Below are positions 6,892 through 14,241 of a stretch of DNA of 25,502 bases, piece after piece. A model generated the notes under the pieces. The model did no database searches. It saw nothing but the letters and a program-made list of their open reading frames with translations, and was not told the DNA's origin. This DNA is from NORP181 sp047623555 (lineage in GTDB: Bacteria > Pseudomonadota > Alphaproteobacteria > Rhodobacterales > Rhodobacteraceae), in NCBI GenBank assembly GCA_047623555.1, contig JBLHMP010000062.1:1-25502 (forward strand), given 5' to 3'. The first letter of the stretch is position 1, and each line of letters begins with the position of its first letter. The position numbers were made by a program, and so were the translations under genes.

Positions 6892-8361
6892 ATGGCGCTG
6901 TTTCGTTCTCTCTTTCGACCAAACTATGCACAAAAGCTTTCGCTTTTGGCGACGATCCCGTTGGTGGTGGCGGTGGCGGCGATTGCGGCCTTGGTGGCCT
7001 ATCAGGCGCGCGATCTGGCGAACCAAGAAATCGAAGCGCTGGAAACACAGTTGCTAAAAGCCAAGAAAGAAGAGTTGCGCAACTATGTCACCCAGGCCCG
7101 CAACGGGTTTTATTTCATCTACGGCTCGGCCCAGCCCGATGATCAGGTGGCCAAGGATCAGGTGGCGCAAATTCTGGCGGCGATGATCTACGGCAGCGAA
7201 GGGTTTTTCTTTGTCTATGATTACGATGGCACCAATCTGGTCAGCCCGCGCCAAACCGACCTGATCAACAATAACTGGACCGGGCTGACCGACAGCCAGG
7301 GCACGCCGGTGGTTGATGAACTTATCAGGCTGGCGCGCAGCGGGGCTGGCTATCATACGTTTTTATGGCCCAAGCCCTCGACCGGCGAAGAGGCGATGAT
7401 GGTCGCCTATGTCACTGGTTTTCAAAGCTGGCACTGGGCGGTCGGCACTGGCGTCTTTATTGATGACGTGCTGAACACCGTCGCCGCCGCCCGCGCCGAA
7501 GTGCAGGCCCGCGTGCAGCGCACGTTCATCTATATCGGGGCGATCACGCTGGGCGCGCTGTTGGTCGTATTCGGCTCGGGTATGGTGCTGAACATCCGTG
7601 AACGTCGTTTTGCCGATGCCAAGCTGAAAGAGCTGACCCAAAGAGTATTTGACGCCCAAGAAGAAGAGCGCGGCCGCGTGGCGCGGGAATTACATGACGG
7701 CATCAGCCAGATGCTGGTTGGCGTGCGCTTTACCCTGGATAATGCCCGGCGTCGGATGACCAAAGGCGACACAGACGGCGCGCGGGTGCCGCTGGAAAAG
7801 GGGTTTGACAACCTTGGCATCGCCATTTCCGAAGTCCGCCGCATCAGCCGCGATCTGCGCCCCGGCGTGCTGGATGATCTTGGGCTTGGTCCGGCGATCA
7901 AAGCGCTGGCCGACAGTTTCAGTGAACGCACCGGCATTACCACCAGTTTTGAAACCGCCGTATTCCGCAACCGTCTGGATCAGGACGCCAAAATCGCGCT
8001 CTACCGCATTGCCCAAGAGGCGTTTACCAACATCGAACGCCATTCCGGCGCCACCAGCGTTTCGATTTTGTTGCGCGGCACCCAGCACGGCGCGATCATG
8101 CGCATTGCCGACAATGGCCAGGGTCTGCCATCTGGGCGCGACACTGCGGGCCACGGTTTGGGCGCGGGTTTGGCGCCAAGGTTGGGGTCAGGGTTGGGAT
8201 TACGGAACATGCAGGAACGCATTGAACAGCTTGACGGTAGCCTAACCATCCTGTCTTCGCAGGAAAACAACGGCGGCATGGTCATCGAAGTCCGCCTGCC
8301 CCTAAGCCATATGTTACCCCCCGAGGAAAAATCCTCGCCGATCCTGAAAGCAGGCGAATGA
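6892..8361 (+). CDS. Cache-domain sensor histidine kinase, NarL/DesK (HisKA_3) type
   Basis: 489 residues from ATG 6892. A TTG two codons upstream is possible, and neither has a clear ribosome site. Layout: TM helix at about 18-38, periplasmic single Cache domain (Gly-Phe-Phe-Phe-Val-Tyr-Asp, later Trp-Pro-Lys-Pro and VGTGVFIDDVLN), second TM at about 210-232, then HisKA_3 with EEERGRVARELHDGISQMLV (phosphoacceptor H268), and the ATPase domain with N-box around 373-386, DNGQG at 407-411 and Gly-Leu-Gly-Leu-Arg at 434-438. A Gly/Leu-rich stretch between the last two is unusual. The Cache fold binds small organic acids, suggesting it senses the ligand that the divergent TRAP system imports. It overlaps the regulator gene by 4 bp (ATGA), so the two are co-translated. 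Confidence 0.93.
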   Translation: MALFRSLFRPNYAQKLSLLATIPLVVAVAAIAALVAYQARDLANQEIEALETQLLKAKKEELRNYVTQARNGFYFIYGSAQPDDQVAKDQVAQILAAMIYGSEGFFFVYDYDGTNLVSPRQTDLINNNWTGLTDSQGTPVVDELIRLARSGAGYHTFLWPKPSTGEEAMMVAYVTGFQSWHWAVGTGVFIDDVLNTVAAARAEVQARVQRTFIYIGAITLGALLVVFGSGMVLNIRERRFADAKLKELTQRVFDAQEEERGRVARELHDGISQMLVGVRFTLDNARRRMTKGDTDGARVPLEKGFDNLGIAISEVRRISRDLRPGVLDDLGLGPAIKALADSFSERTGITTSFETAVFRNRLDQDAKIALYRIAQEAFTNIERHSGATSVSILLRGTQHGAIMRIADNGQGLPSGRDTAGHGLGAGLAPRLGSGLGLRNMQERIEQLDGSLTILSSQENNGGMVIEVRLPLSHMLPPEEKSSPILKAGE

Positions 8362-9002
8362 CCGACACCATCCGAGTTTTGATCGTAGATGACCATCCGC
8401 TGGTCGCCGAGGGCATTCAGTCGATCCTGGAATCCTATGATGATATCACTGTGGTCGGCTGCCTTTGTAATGGTCGTCAGGCCGTGGATCAGGTCGCCGA
8501 TCTGTTGCCAGACGTGATCCTGATGGACCTGAACATGCCGGAACTTGGCGGCCTTGGGGCCACCGAGATCCTGCTGGAACGCGCGCCTGATACCCGCATT
8601 CTGATCCTGTCGATGCATGACAGCCCCGAATACATCAGTTCTGCCCTTAGCCATGGCGCCATGGGCTATGTACTAAAAGACGTCCCCACCGACGAAATCA
8701 AGCTGGCCATAGATACTGTGATGTTAGGCGAGCGGTATCTGTGCACCGGTGCGCGCGGCTCGCTTGAGCCCAAAGATGGCACCACCCGCGAACCGTTGAC
8801 CGGGCGCGAACAAACAATCCTGTTGCAACTGGCGCAGGGCAAATCCAACAAAGACGTGGCCATTTCGCTCGAAATCTCGGTGCGCACTGTTGAAACCCAC
8901 CGCAAGAATATCAAACGCAAACTAGGTATTTCGAGCACCGCCGGGCTCACCCGCTATGCGTTGGAAAACGGGGTTTTGCAGGGAACGGGCGTTGGCCTTT
9001 AG
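8358..9002 (+). CDS. NarL/FixJ-family response regulator
   Basis: 214 residues. The receiver domain has the acidic pair D11-D12, phosphoacceptor D57 in Leu-Met-Asp-Leu-Asn-Met-Pro, and K107 in Val-Leu-Lys-Asp. The C-terminal LuxR-type helix-turn-helix spans about 148-203, with LTGREQTILLQLAQGKSNKD and the recognition helix in Ser-Val-Arg-Thr-Val-Glu-Thr-His-Arg. Start overlaps the kinase stop by ATGA. It should be phosphorylated by the upstream kinase and most simply controls the divergent TRAP operon. It may also act on its own promoter through the CTACGTAG site. Convergent with the next gene, with only 12 bp between stops and no terminator visible. Confidence 0.95.
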   Translation: MTDTIRVLIVDDHPLVAEGIQSILESYDDITVVGCLCNGRQAVDQVADLLPDVILMDLNMPELGGLGATEILLERAPDTRILILSMHDSPEYISSALSHGAMGYVLKDVPTDEIKLAIDTVMLGERYLCTGARGSLEPKDGTTREPLTGREQTILLQLAQGKSNKDVAISLEISVRTVETHRKNIKRKLGISSTAGLTRYALENGVLQGTGVGL

Positions 9003-9014
9003 ACGCGCGGTGCC

Positions 9015-9716
9015 TTATCCACCGGTGCGCTTTTCAGCATCCTTGTCCCACTGATAGCCCTCTTGCCATAGCGCCCGCAGGGTCTGTCCCTGCCCGGTAA
9101 AATGGTCATCAAGTGCTGTGCACTCAATTATTCGATCCAGCCGGAAATGCCGTAACCCGGCGCGCAATTCGCACCATGCAGCCAGCATATTGCACTCAAG
9201 ATGATAGATCACCGCAAGCGGGCGCACCTGGCGGATGCTCTCATTGCCTTCGCCATCTTGATACCGCAGCCGCAATTTGCGTTCTTCGCGCATCGCCAGG
9301 CGCAGATCGGCGACCGACACACAGCCTTTGGCGGCAACGTCCAAGGGCGCGCCCCATGGGGCGACATGAATCCAATCGGCAGGTGCGTGCAGCGCGTCAA
9401 TCTTATCGCGCACCCGCTTGCCCGCCTCAACCAGACTGGTGTCGCCAGAGCGCAACAACATCGACAGCCCCACACGCAGCGCCTCAATCTCTTCGGAATC
9501 AAAATTCAGCGGCGGTAAATCATAGCCTGCGCGCATGATATAGCCGATCCCGGCCTCGCCTTCGATCGGTGTGCGCCTTGCCTGTAGCGCCGCAATATCG
9601 CGGTAAACCGTGCGTGCCGAGACCTCTAGTTTCTGCGCTAACGCCTGTGCCGTGATTGGCCTGCGGGCACCGCGCAAAATCTGAATGATCTCAAACAGAC
9701 GGGTTGAGTTGCGCAT
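9015..9716 (-). CDS. YafY-type helix-turn-helix and WYL-domain transcriptional regulator
   Basis: 233 residues. I start at ATG 9716 (GGAAAGG about 8 bases upstream) rather than the longer frame, because homologous proteins begin right before the DNA-binding domain (Arg-Leu-Phe-Glu-Ile-Ile). Residues about 5-60 are a winged helix of the HTH_11 type, containing LEVSARTVYRDIAALQARRT. From about 130 a WYL domain follows, with an Arg-Pro-Leu-Ala-Val-Ile-Tyr block and the conserved LRHFRLDRI. WYL domains are ligand or nucleic-acid sensors attached to repressors or activators. The gene is divergent from a 56-residue ORF, and the shared upstream region holds a perfect inverted repeat that is probably its operator. 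Confidence 0.92.
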   Translation of the reverse strand: MRNSTRLFEIIQILRGARRPITAQALAQKLEVSARTVYRDIAALQARRTPIEGEAGIGYIMRAGYDLPPLNFDSEEIEALRVGLSMLLRSGDTSLVEAGKRVRDKIDALHAPADWIHVAPWGAPLDVAAKGCVSVADLRLAMREERKLRLRYQDGEGNESIRQVRPLAVIYHLECNMLAAWCELRAGLRHFRLDRIIECTALDDHFTGQGQTLRALWQEGYQWDKDAEKRTGG

Positions 9717-9737
9717 ATTGGTCGGCCTTTCCGGTTT

Positions 9738-9788
9738 CCACTGCTGACATATAACGACCCGATGCTGCCAACGGGGTGTCAGCAGTGG
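9738..9788. promoter_or_regulatory. Perfect 12-bp inverted repeat, probable operator of the WYL regulator
   Basis: CCACTGCTGACA at 9738-9749 and TGTCAGCAGTGG at 9777-9788 are exact reverse complements separated by 27 bp. The pair begins 22 bp upstream of the regulator ATG and ends 38 bp before the divergent small ORF. Two half-sites about 39 bp (nearly four helical turns) apart would suit a dimer or tetramer controlling both directions. Autoregulation is inferred. Confidence 0.65.
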
Positions 9789-9826
9789 TGTGATCTTAGC
9801 GGGGTAATTACAAACCGGAGACCCCA

Positions 9827-9997
9827 ATGTGTTCTAATGATCATAAAGTAATGATGACCCTAAAACTTGGCCCGTGGCGCGATGATGCCGTCGGTGGTGT
9901 TTTGCTAAGCGATCTAACGCGCAGTAATGATGTACCATCGCGTCGGCCCGGTTTGTTTTCAACCCTGTTGGCGCGGCTGCCCCGCCGCAAAAAATGA
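9827..9997 (+). CDS. Unknown 56-residue protein divergent from the WYL regulator
   Basis: ATG 9827 with GGAGA 7 bases upstream, TGA at 9995-9997. The product has a central acidic/hydrophobic part (GPWRDDAVGGVLLSDL), then a Ser-Arg-Arg-Pro segment and a basic amphipathic C-terminus ending LLARLPRRKK. Third positions are GC-rich and a ribosome site is present, so it looks translated. There is no signal peptide, and no family recognised. As the only neighbour on the other side of the inverted repeat, it is likely a target of the WYL regulator. It could also be the truncated start of a former enzyme gene, as WYL repressors often flank enzyme or stress genes. Confidence 0.5.
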   Translation: MCSNDHKVMMTLKLGPWRDDAVGGVLLSDLTRSNDVPSRRPGLFSTLLARLPRRKK

Positions 9998-10136
9998 CAG
10001 TGGAGAATTTTGGCGAGTTGTCAGAAAAAACTATAACCAAGCCTAATTATTGCCATATATTTCGATATCACGCCACGAAACGCAACAAAAGAACCCAAAA
10101 TGGTGAAATCGCGTTGGTTATTTTCGCATTTCCCTG

Positions 10137-10163
10137 TTGACGCCCCTGCAATCGGCTCATAAT
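10137..10163 (+). promoter_or_regulatory. Candidate promoter of the ilv leader
   Basis: TTGACG at 10137-10142 with CATAAT at 10158-10163 (5 of 6 to consensus, 15-bp spacer), or TAATGT two bases later with a 17-bp spacer. Transcription would start near 10170, just ahead of the leader peptide's ribosome site. The preceding 9998-10136 is AT-rich and holds no gene I can support. Confidence 0.5.
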
Positions 10164-10192
10164 GTCCGCCCCAGCATAGAGGAGCCGCAGGG

Positions 10193-10240
10193 ATGAATAC
10201 CCTAGTCGTCATCAACGGAACAACGCGCATGGGCCGGTAA
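10193..10240 (+). CDS. ilv operon leader peptide, 15 aa
   Basis: ATG 10193 preceded by AGAGGAG (10178-10184, 8-base spacing), TAA at 10238-10240. The peptide is MNTLVVINGTTRMGR. Codons 4-7 are Leu (CTA, a rare codon in such genomes), Val, Val, Ile, exactly the three branched-chain amino acids made by the operon downstream. Its 3' end overlaps the 5' arm of the antiterminator hairpin. It acts as a sensor of charged branched-chain tRNAs by ribosome stalling, not as a functional protein. Confidence 0.85.
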   Translation: MNTLVVINGTTRMGR

Positions 10241-10294
10241 CGGTAAATCCAAATCAAGACCCATGCGCCTCCGAAAACCTCGGAGGCTTTTTTT
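10225..10294 (+). terminator. ilv attenuator: antiterminator hairpin and intrinsic terminator
   Basis: GCGCATGGG (10225-10233) pairs with CCCATGCGC (10260-10268), nine perfect pairs. GCCTCCGA (10267-10274) pairs with TCGGAGGC (10280-10287) around a 5-nt loop and is followed by seven T residues (10288-10294). The two hairpins share bases 10267-10268 and so compete at the base. A ribosome finishing the leader at 10238 would cover the first arm and leave the terminator free. A ribosome stalled at the Leu-Val-Val-Ile codons would leave the upstream hairpin to form. This is the standard translation-coupled attenuation layout. Confidence 0.85.
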
Positions 10295-10347
10295 ATGGCC
10301 AAACACTTTATGGCAAGACTTTTGAAGACACGGATGGAGCAAAGCAG

Positions 10348-12099
10348 ATGAAACGTGAAATGACCGGCGCGAAAATGGTTATACAGGCCCTAAAAGACCA
10401 GGGTGTGGACACAGTCTTTGGATATCCCGGCGGCGCGGTGCTGCCGATCTATGACGAGGTGTTCCAGCAAAACGACATCCGCCATATTCTGGTACGCCAT
10501 GAACAGGGCGCGGTACATGCCGCCGAGGGCTATGCCCGCTCAACCGGCAAACCCGGTGTGGTTCTGGTGACCTCTGGGCCCGGTGCCACCAACGCGGTAA
10601 CCGGCATGACCGATGCCTTGCTGGACAGTATTCCGCTGGTTGTTCTGACCGGGCAGGTTCCAACCTTTATGATCGGCACTGATGCGTTCCAAGAGGCTGA
10701 TACCATTGGCATCACCCGCCCCTGCACCAAACATAACTGGCTGGTCAAGGACACCAACAAACTGTCCGCTGTTATCCACGAGGCATTTCATATTGCAACG
10801 TCGGGGCGTCCGGGTCCGGTGTTGGTTGATATCCCCAAGGACGTACAGTTTGCCGACGGCATCTATACCGGGCCGAAACCATCGACGTCGCGTTATCAAC
10901 CACAGCTAAAGGGCGATATTTCCACGATCACCGAACTCGTCGCGGCGATGGAAACGGCCAAGCGTCCGCTATTTTATACCGGTGGCGGCGTTATCAACTC
11001 TGGCCCCGCGGCCAGCCAATTGCTGCGCCAACTGGTGGATGCCACCGGGTTCCCGATCACCTCGACCCTGATGGGATTGGGTGCCTATCCGGCGTCGGGT
11101 AATAACTGGTTGGGCATGTTGGGCATGCATGGTTTGTACGAGGCCAATCTGGCGATGCATGACTGCGATCTGATGATCAATATCGGCGCGCGGTTTGATG
11201 ACCGCATTACCGGGCTTATCAGTGAATTCAGCCCAGGGTCGGTCAAGGCACATATCGACATCGACCCCAGTTCGATCAACAAAGTAATCCGCTGTGACCT
11301 ACCAATTGTTGGCGATGTGGCGCATGTGCTTGAGGATATTCTGAAGGTCTGGAAATCGCGCGGCCGCAAAATCAATACCGCCGCTGTGAGCAAATGGCAG
11401 GCGCAGATCAGCGAATGGCGCAAGGTTGATTGCCTGAGCTTTAAGTCAGACACCAAGGTTATCAAACCGCAATTTGCGCTGGAACGGCTTCAGGCGCTGA
11501 CCAAATATCATGACCGTTATATCACCACCGAGGTCGGCCAGCATCAGATGTGGGCGGCGCAATACCTGCATTTTGAAGATCCAAACCGGTGGATGACCTC
11601 TGGCGGCTTGGGCACCATGGGTTATGGCTTTCCGGCGTCCATTGGTGTGCAGATGGCACATCCCAGCTCGCTGGTGGTCAATGTTGCAGGCGAAGCCAGC
11701 TGGCTGATGAACATGCAGGAAATGGGCACCGCGATTCAGTATAACCTGCCGGTGAAACAGTTCATCCTGAACAACGAACGCCTGGGTATGGTCCGCCAGT
11801 GGCAGGAATTACTGCATGGTGAACGCTATTCGCAAACCTGGTCCGAAGCCCTGCCCGACTTTGTTAAATTGGCCGAGGCGTTTGGCGCCAAAGGCATCCG
11901 CTGTAGTGATCCGGCAGATCTTGATGATGCGATCATGGAGATGATCAACTATGATGGTCCAGTGATTTTTGACTGTATGGTTGAAAAACACGAAAATTGT
12001 TTCCCGATGATCCCGTCGGGCAAGCCGCATAATGAAATGCTGATGGGCGATGCCGACACACAGGGCGTCATCGACGCCAAAGGCTCGGTGCTGGTGTAG
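10348..12099 (+). CDS. ilvB: Acetolactate synthase, large (catalytic) subunit
   Basis: 583 residues, normal for the family; GGAG lies 9 bases before the ATG. It condenses two pyruvates, or pyruvate with 2-oxobutyrate, using thiamine diphosphate, the first common step to valine, leucine and isoleucine. Visible: N-terminal FGYPGGAVLPIYDEVF, cofactor-activating E52 in Arg-His-Glu-Gln-Gly, the SGPGATNAVTGMTDA loop, and the C-terminal GMVRQWQELLHGERYSQTW. The metal-binding motif, usually Gly-Asp-Gly/Ala-Ser, is Gly-Glu-Ala-Ser here (E449), with the partner asparagine at 476. The rest of the site is intact, so I expect an active enzyme. Regulated by the attenuator just upstream and followed 60 bp later by the regulatory subunit gene. 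Confidence 0.97.
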   Translation: MKREMTGAKMVIQALKDQGVDTVFGYPGGAVLPIYDEVFQQNDIRHILVRHEQGAVHAAEGYARSTGKPGVVLVTSGPGATNAVTGMTDALLDSIPLVVLTGQVPTFMIGTDAFQEADTIGITRPCTKHNWLVKDTNKLSAVIHEAFHIATSGRPGPVLVDIPKDVQFADGIYTGPKPSTSRYQPQLKGDISTITELVAAMETAKRPLFYTGGGVINSGPAASQLLRQLVDATGFPITSTLMGLGAYPASGNNWLGMLGMHGLYEANLAMHDCDLMINIGARFDDRITGLISEFSPGSVKAHIDIDPSSINKVIRCDLPIVGDVAHVLEDILKVWKSRGRKINTAAVSKWQAQISEWRKVDCLSFKSDTKVIKPQFALERLQALTKYHDRYITTEVGQHQMWAAQYLHFEDPNRWMTSGGLGTMGYGFPASIGVQMAHPSSLVVNVAGEASWLMNMQEMGTAIQYNLPVKQFILNNERLGMVRQWQELLHGERYSQTWSEALPDFVKLAEAFGAKGIRCSDPADLDDAIMEMINYDGPVIFDCMVEKHENCFPMIPSGKPHNEMLMGDADTQGVIDAKGSVLV

Positions 12100-12159
12100 G
12101 TCGTATGTTTTCCAACCACGGAAACCGTCACCAAACCAAAATGTACAAGGAACGTTACT

Positions 12160-12720
12160 ATGTCTGCCCTAAACATCAAAAAAGGCGCCACGCAACATTC
12201 GGCCTATAATCTGCGCCCGAACTTTTCTGACGTGGATGAGCGCCACACATTGGCCATTCTGGTCGACAACGAAGCTGGTGTTCTGGCCCGGGTCATCGGG
12301 TTGTTTTCCGGACGCGGCTATAACATCGAGAGCCTGACAGTCGCCGAGGTCGATCAGGATGGGCATCGGTCGCGTATTACCATTGTCACCCACGGCACGC
12401 CGCAGATCATCGAACAGATCAAGGCACAGATTGGCCGCATCATTCCGGTATACGAAGTCCATGACCTGACGGTCGAGGGCCCGTCGGTGGAACGTGAACT
12501 GGCGATGCTCAAAGTTGTCGGGGCGGGTGACAGCCGGATAGAGGCCATGCGTATGGCCGATATTTTTCGCGCCAATGTCGTGGACAGCACATTGAACAGC
12601 TTTGTCTTTGAGATCACCGGCGCACCTGAAAAAATCGACGCGTTTGTCGATCTGATGCGCCCACTTGGCTTGGTAGAAATCGCCCGAACCGGTGTCGCCG
12701 CGATTTTACGCGGCGAGTAA
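12160..12720 (+). CDS. ilvN: Acetolactate synthase, small (regulatory) subunit
   Basis: 186 residues with an AAGGA site 7 bases before ATG. An ACT domain at about 28-100 carries the valine-binding region (HTLAILVDNEAGVLARVIGL and Gly-Tyr-Asn-Ile-Glu-Ser-Leu), followed by the C-terminal ALS_ss domain with ERELAMLKV and the final Gly-Val-Ala-Ala-Ile-Leu-Arg-Gly. It binds valine and confers feedback inhibition on the catalytic subunit, which it also stimulates. Co-transcribed with ilvB. About 25 residues precede the ACT domain, a little longer than in enteric homologues. Confidence 0.96.
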   Translation: MSALNIKKGATQHSAYNLRPNFSDVDERHTLAILVDNEAGVLARVIGLFSGRGYNIESLTVAEVDQDGHRSRITIVTHGTPQIIEQIKAQIGRIIPVYEVHDLTVEGPSVERELAMLKVVGAGDSRIEAMRMADIFRANVVDSTLNSFVFEITGAPEKIDAFVDLMRPLGLVEIARTGVAAILRGE

Positions 12721-12727
12721 GGTTCAA

Positions 12728-13096
12728 TTAATAGGCATGATTGGCTGTCGGCAAAGGTGCCGGTTCAGCCACATGCGGCGTGTGCGGTCGCGCGAACGGT
12801 ATAATCTCGGCTGAGACCCGGCTATGTGCCGGCGGATCCAAAGTATCGTTGGACGACGCAGCACTGGTCAGCGCGTCAGCCAAGTCCGGATAGGCCCCCT
12901 CAAATACCAACTTTGGGTTGTGTGCAAATCTCAGGTGACGGTCAGCGGTCATGTTAAATTGCACCCAATCCCCCGCATCTAATGCCACATTATCAGCATT
13001 TTCAGGTTGCCGATAAAATGCCAGATCGCCGTGATCTTCGCACCAGATCACTGCCTTGTTTTCTTGTGCATCGCTCCAGAGTACTACGCCAAACAT
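12728..13096 (-). CDS. Conserved small protein of unknown function
   Basis: 122 residues, ATG 13096 with GGGG just upstream. The N-terminal 70 residues look like a compact beta-barrel: MFGVVLWSDAQENKAVIWCE, then Leu-Asp-Ala-Gly-Asp-Trp-Val and later HNPKLVFEGAYPDL. The alternation of hydrophobic and polar residues and the Gly-Asp-Trp-Val turn recall small OB or cold-shock-like folds, but no signature is complete. The C-terminal 50 residues are Pro/Ala-rich and probably disordered. It converges on ilvN with a 7-bp gap. I believe similar proteins occur in other Rhodobacteraceae, but this is from memory. Confidence 0.75.
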   Translation of the reverse strand: MFGVVLWSDAQENKAVIWCEDHGDLAFYRQPENADNVALDAGDWVQFNMTADRHLRFAHNPKLVFEGAYPDLADALTSAASSNDTLDPPAHSRVSAEIIPFARPHTPHVAEPAPLPTANHAY

Positions 13097-13115
13097 ATTT
13101 TGCCCCGTTTTCGTT

Positions 13116-13232
13116 ATGAGACAATTGTGCGGTAAATTTCATCAGTCAAACATGGTAAATTGGGTGTCTCATTCTTGCAATTTGTGTCCACCCCTCTAGG
13201 TTTCTGACTTTACTTCGCGTCAAAGTTGACGC
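13116..13232. promoter_or_regulatory. Repeat-rich divergent regulatory region before the XRE gene
   Basis: Three structured elements lie in the 247-bp gap 13097-13343. The first is an 8-bp perfect inverted repeat, ATGAGACA (13116-13123) with TGTCTCAT (13165-13172). Between its arms is the direct repeat GGTAAATT (13131-13138 and 13154-13161). Downstream is the palindrome GCGTCAA-AG-TTGACGC (13217-13232), whose second half contains a -35-like TTGACG. These are plausible operators for the XRE protein acting on itself and on the divergent small gene. No RNA gene or further ORF is supported in the gap. Confidence 0.5.
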
Positions 13233-13343
13233 AAGTTAGTATCAACATTCACTTTATCCGCTTTTTTTGACGAAGGCCGAAGGTTTTACAAAAACGACCT
13301 GCGTTGCTTTCAGAATCTCTCAGAATAAGAATCCAGCGCTCAT

Positions 13344-14141
13344 ATGTCCAAGACAACACGATCTCCTGCTGAACTTCGCGATATGTTTGGTGCAAACCTA
13401 AGGCACCTCGCACGGCCATATCGATCGATCTCTGACTTGTCTCGTCAGTTGGGGATCAATCGTACCCAATTCAACCGCTACTTGTCTGGCGAAAGTTTTC
13501 CGCGTCCGGATGTGCTTGAACGGATTTGTGTTTTCTTTGATGTCGATGCGCGCATTTTGCTTGAGCCAGCTGACGATCTGGAAAGTCAGGGTGGTCTGCT
13601 ATCAGACCCCTATTTGTCAAACTTTGTTGGCGCCCGGCTGCATGACATCCCAGAGAGCTACTTTCCGAACGGGTTTTATCAGTTTTCACGCCGCAGTTTT
13701 ATGGAAGAAACAAATTTCGTCACCGGCGTGATCTATATCTTTCGCAAATCGGGCAATACATTTCTGCGCGGCTATGAAAGTCGTAAGTCGATGCAACATC
13801 AGGGCCTGCCCCTTGACCCTCAGACCCGCGAATATCGCGGCTATCTGACCCGCCACGAGGACGGCGTCGCCGCCATAGTATCGCGGCGCAATGCGATGAC
13901 CTGTTCGTTTAACTATCTGACGCAAGTGGCCTCGTTTGAAAACAATTATTGGGTTGGCTATGCTACACGAACCGTCCCCGAAAGCGCCTCAGACACCCGT
14001 ATCGTGCGTCTGGTCTATGAACATTTGGGCACCGACACCTCTAAGATTTTGGCCGCCGGACGATCCAGCGGTTTCACAACCGAGGATGACCTGAAACCGT
14101 TTCATCGCCGCCTTCTGAAACCGGATGAACCATTCCGCTAA
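13344..14141 (+). CDS. XRE-family helix-turn-helix regulator with unknown C-terminal domain
   Basis: 265 residues. The XRE helix-turn-helix lies at about 16-72: ISDLSRQLGINRTQFNRYLS, then the supporting helix with Arg-Pro-Asp-Val-Leu-Glu-Arg-Ile and FFDVDARILLEP. The C-terminal 180 residues form a soluble domain with many aromatic residues (for example YFPNGFYQFSRRSF and Val-Ile-Tyr-Ile-Phe-Arg-Lys). It has no peptidase, Cupin or kinase signature, and probably senses a ligand. The ATG at 13344 lacks a strong Shine-Dalgarno. The gene lies 100 bp upstream of a Rieske oxygenase gene on the same strand, which it may control; self-regulation through the upstream repeats is also likely. Confidence 0.85.
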   Translation: MSKTTRSPAELRDMFGANLRHLARPYRSISDLSRQLGINRTQFNRYLSGESFPRPDVLERICVFFDVDARILLEPADDLESQGGLLSDPYLSNFVGARLHDIPESYFPNGFYQFSRRSFMEETNFVTGVIYIFRKSGNTFLRGYESRKSMQHQGLPLDPQTREYRGYLTRHEDGVAAIVSRRNAMTCSFNYLTQVASFENNYWVGYATRTVPESASDTRIVRLVYEHLGTDTSKILAAGRSSGFTTEDDLKPFHRRLLKPDEPFR

Positions 14142-14241
14142 TGACCAGCCCCATGTCGCAGTGAGAAAAGTCACGTCGCGGATTGAACGGACACCCGACA
14201 AATACACGGTATGACTGGCCTAGCCATTTGAGGGTTTTACC

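Noticed and set aside
6439..7142. Several overlapping frames around the kinase start
   Set aside because: They are Trp/Arg-rich shadows of the kinase and the binding protein, with no ribosome sites.
10021..10302. A 93-residue minus-strand frame covering the ilv leader
   Set aside because: It is antisense to a well-defined promoter, leader peptide and attenuator and has no protein-like motif.
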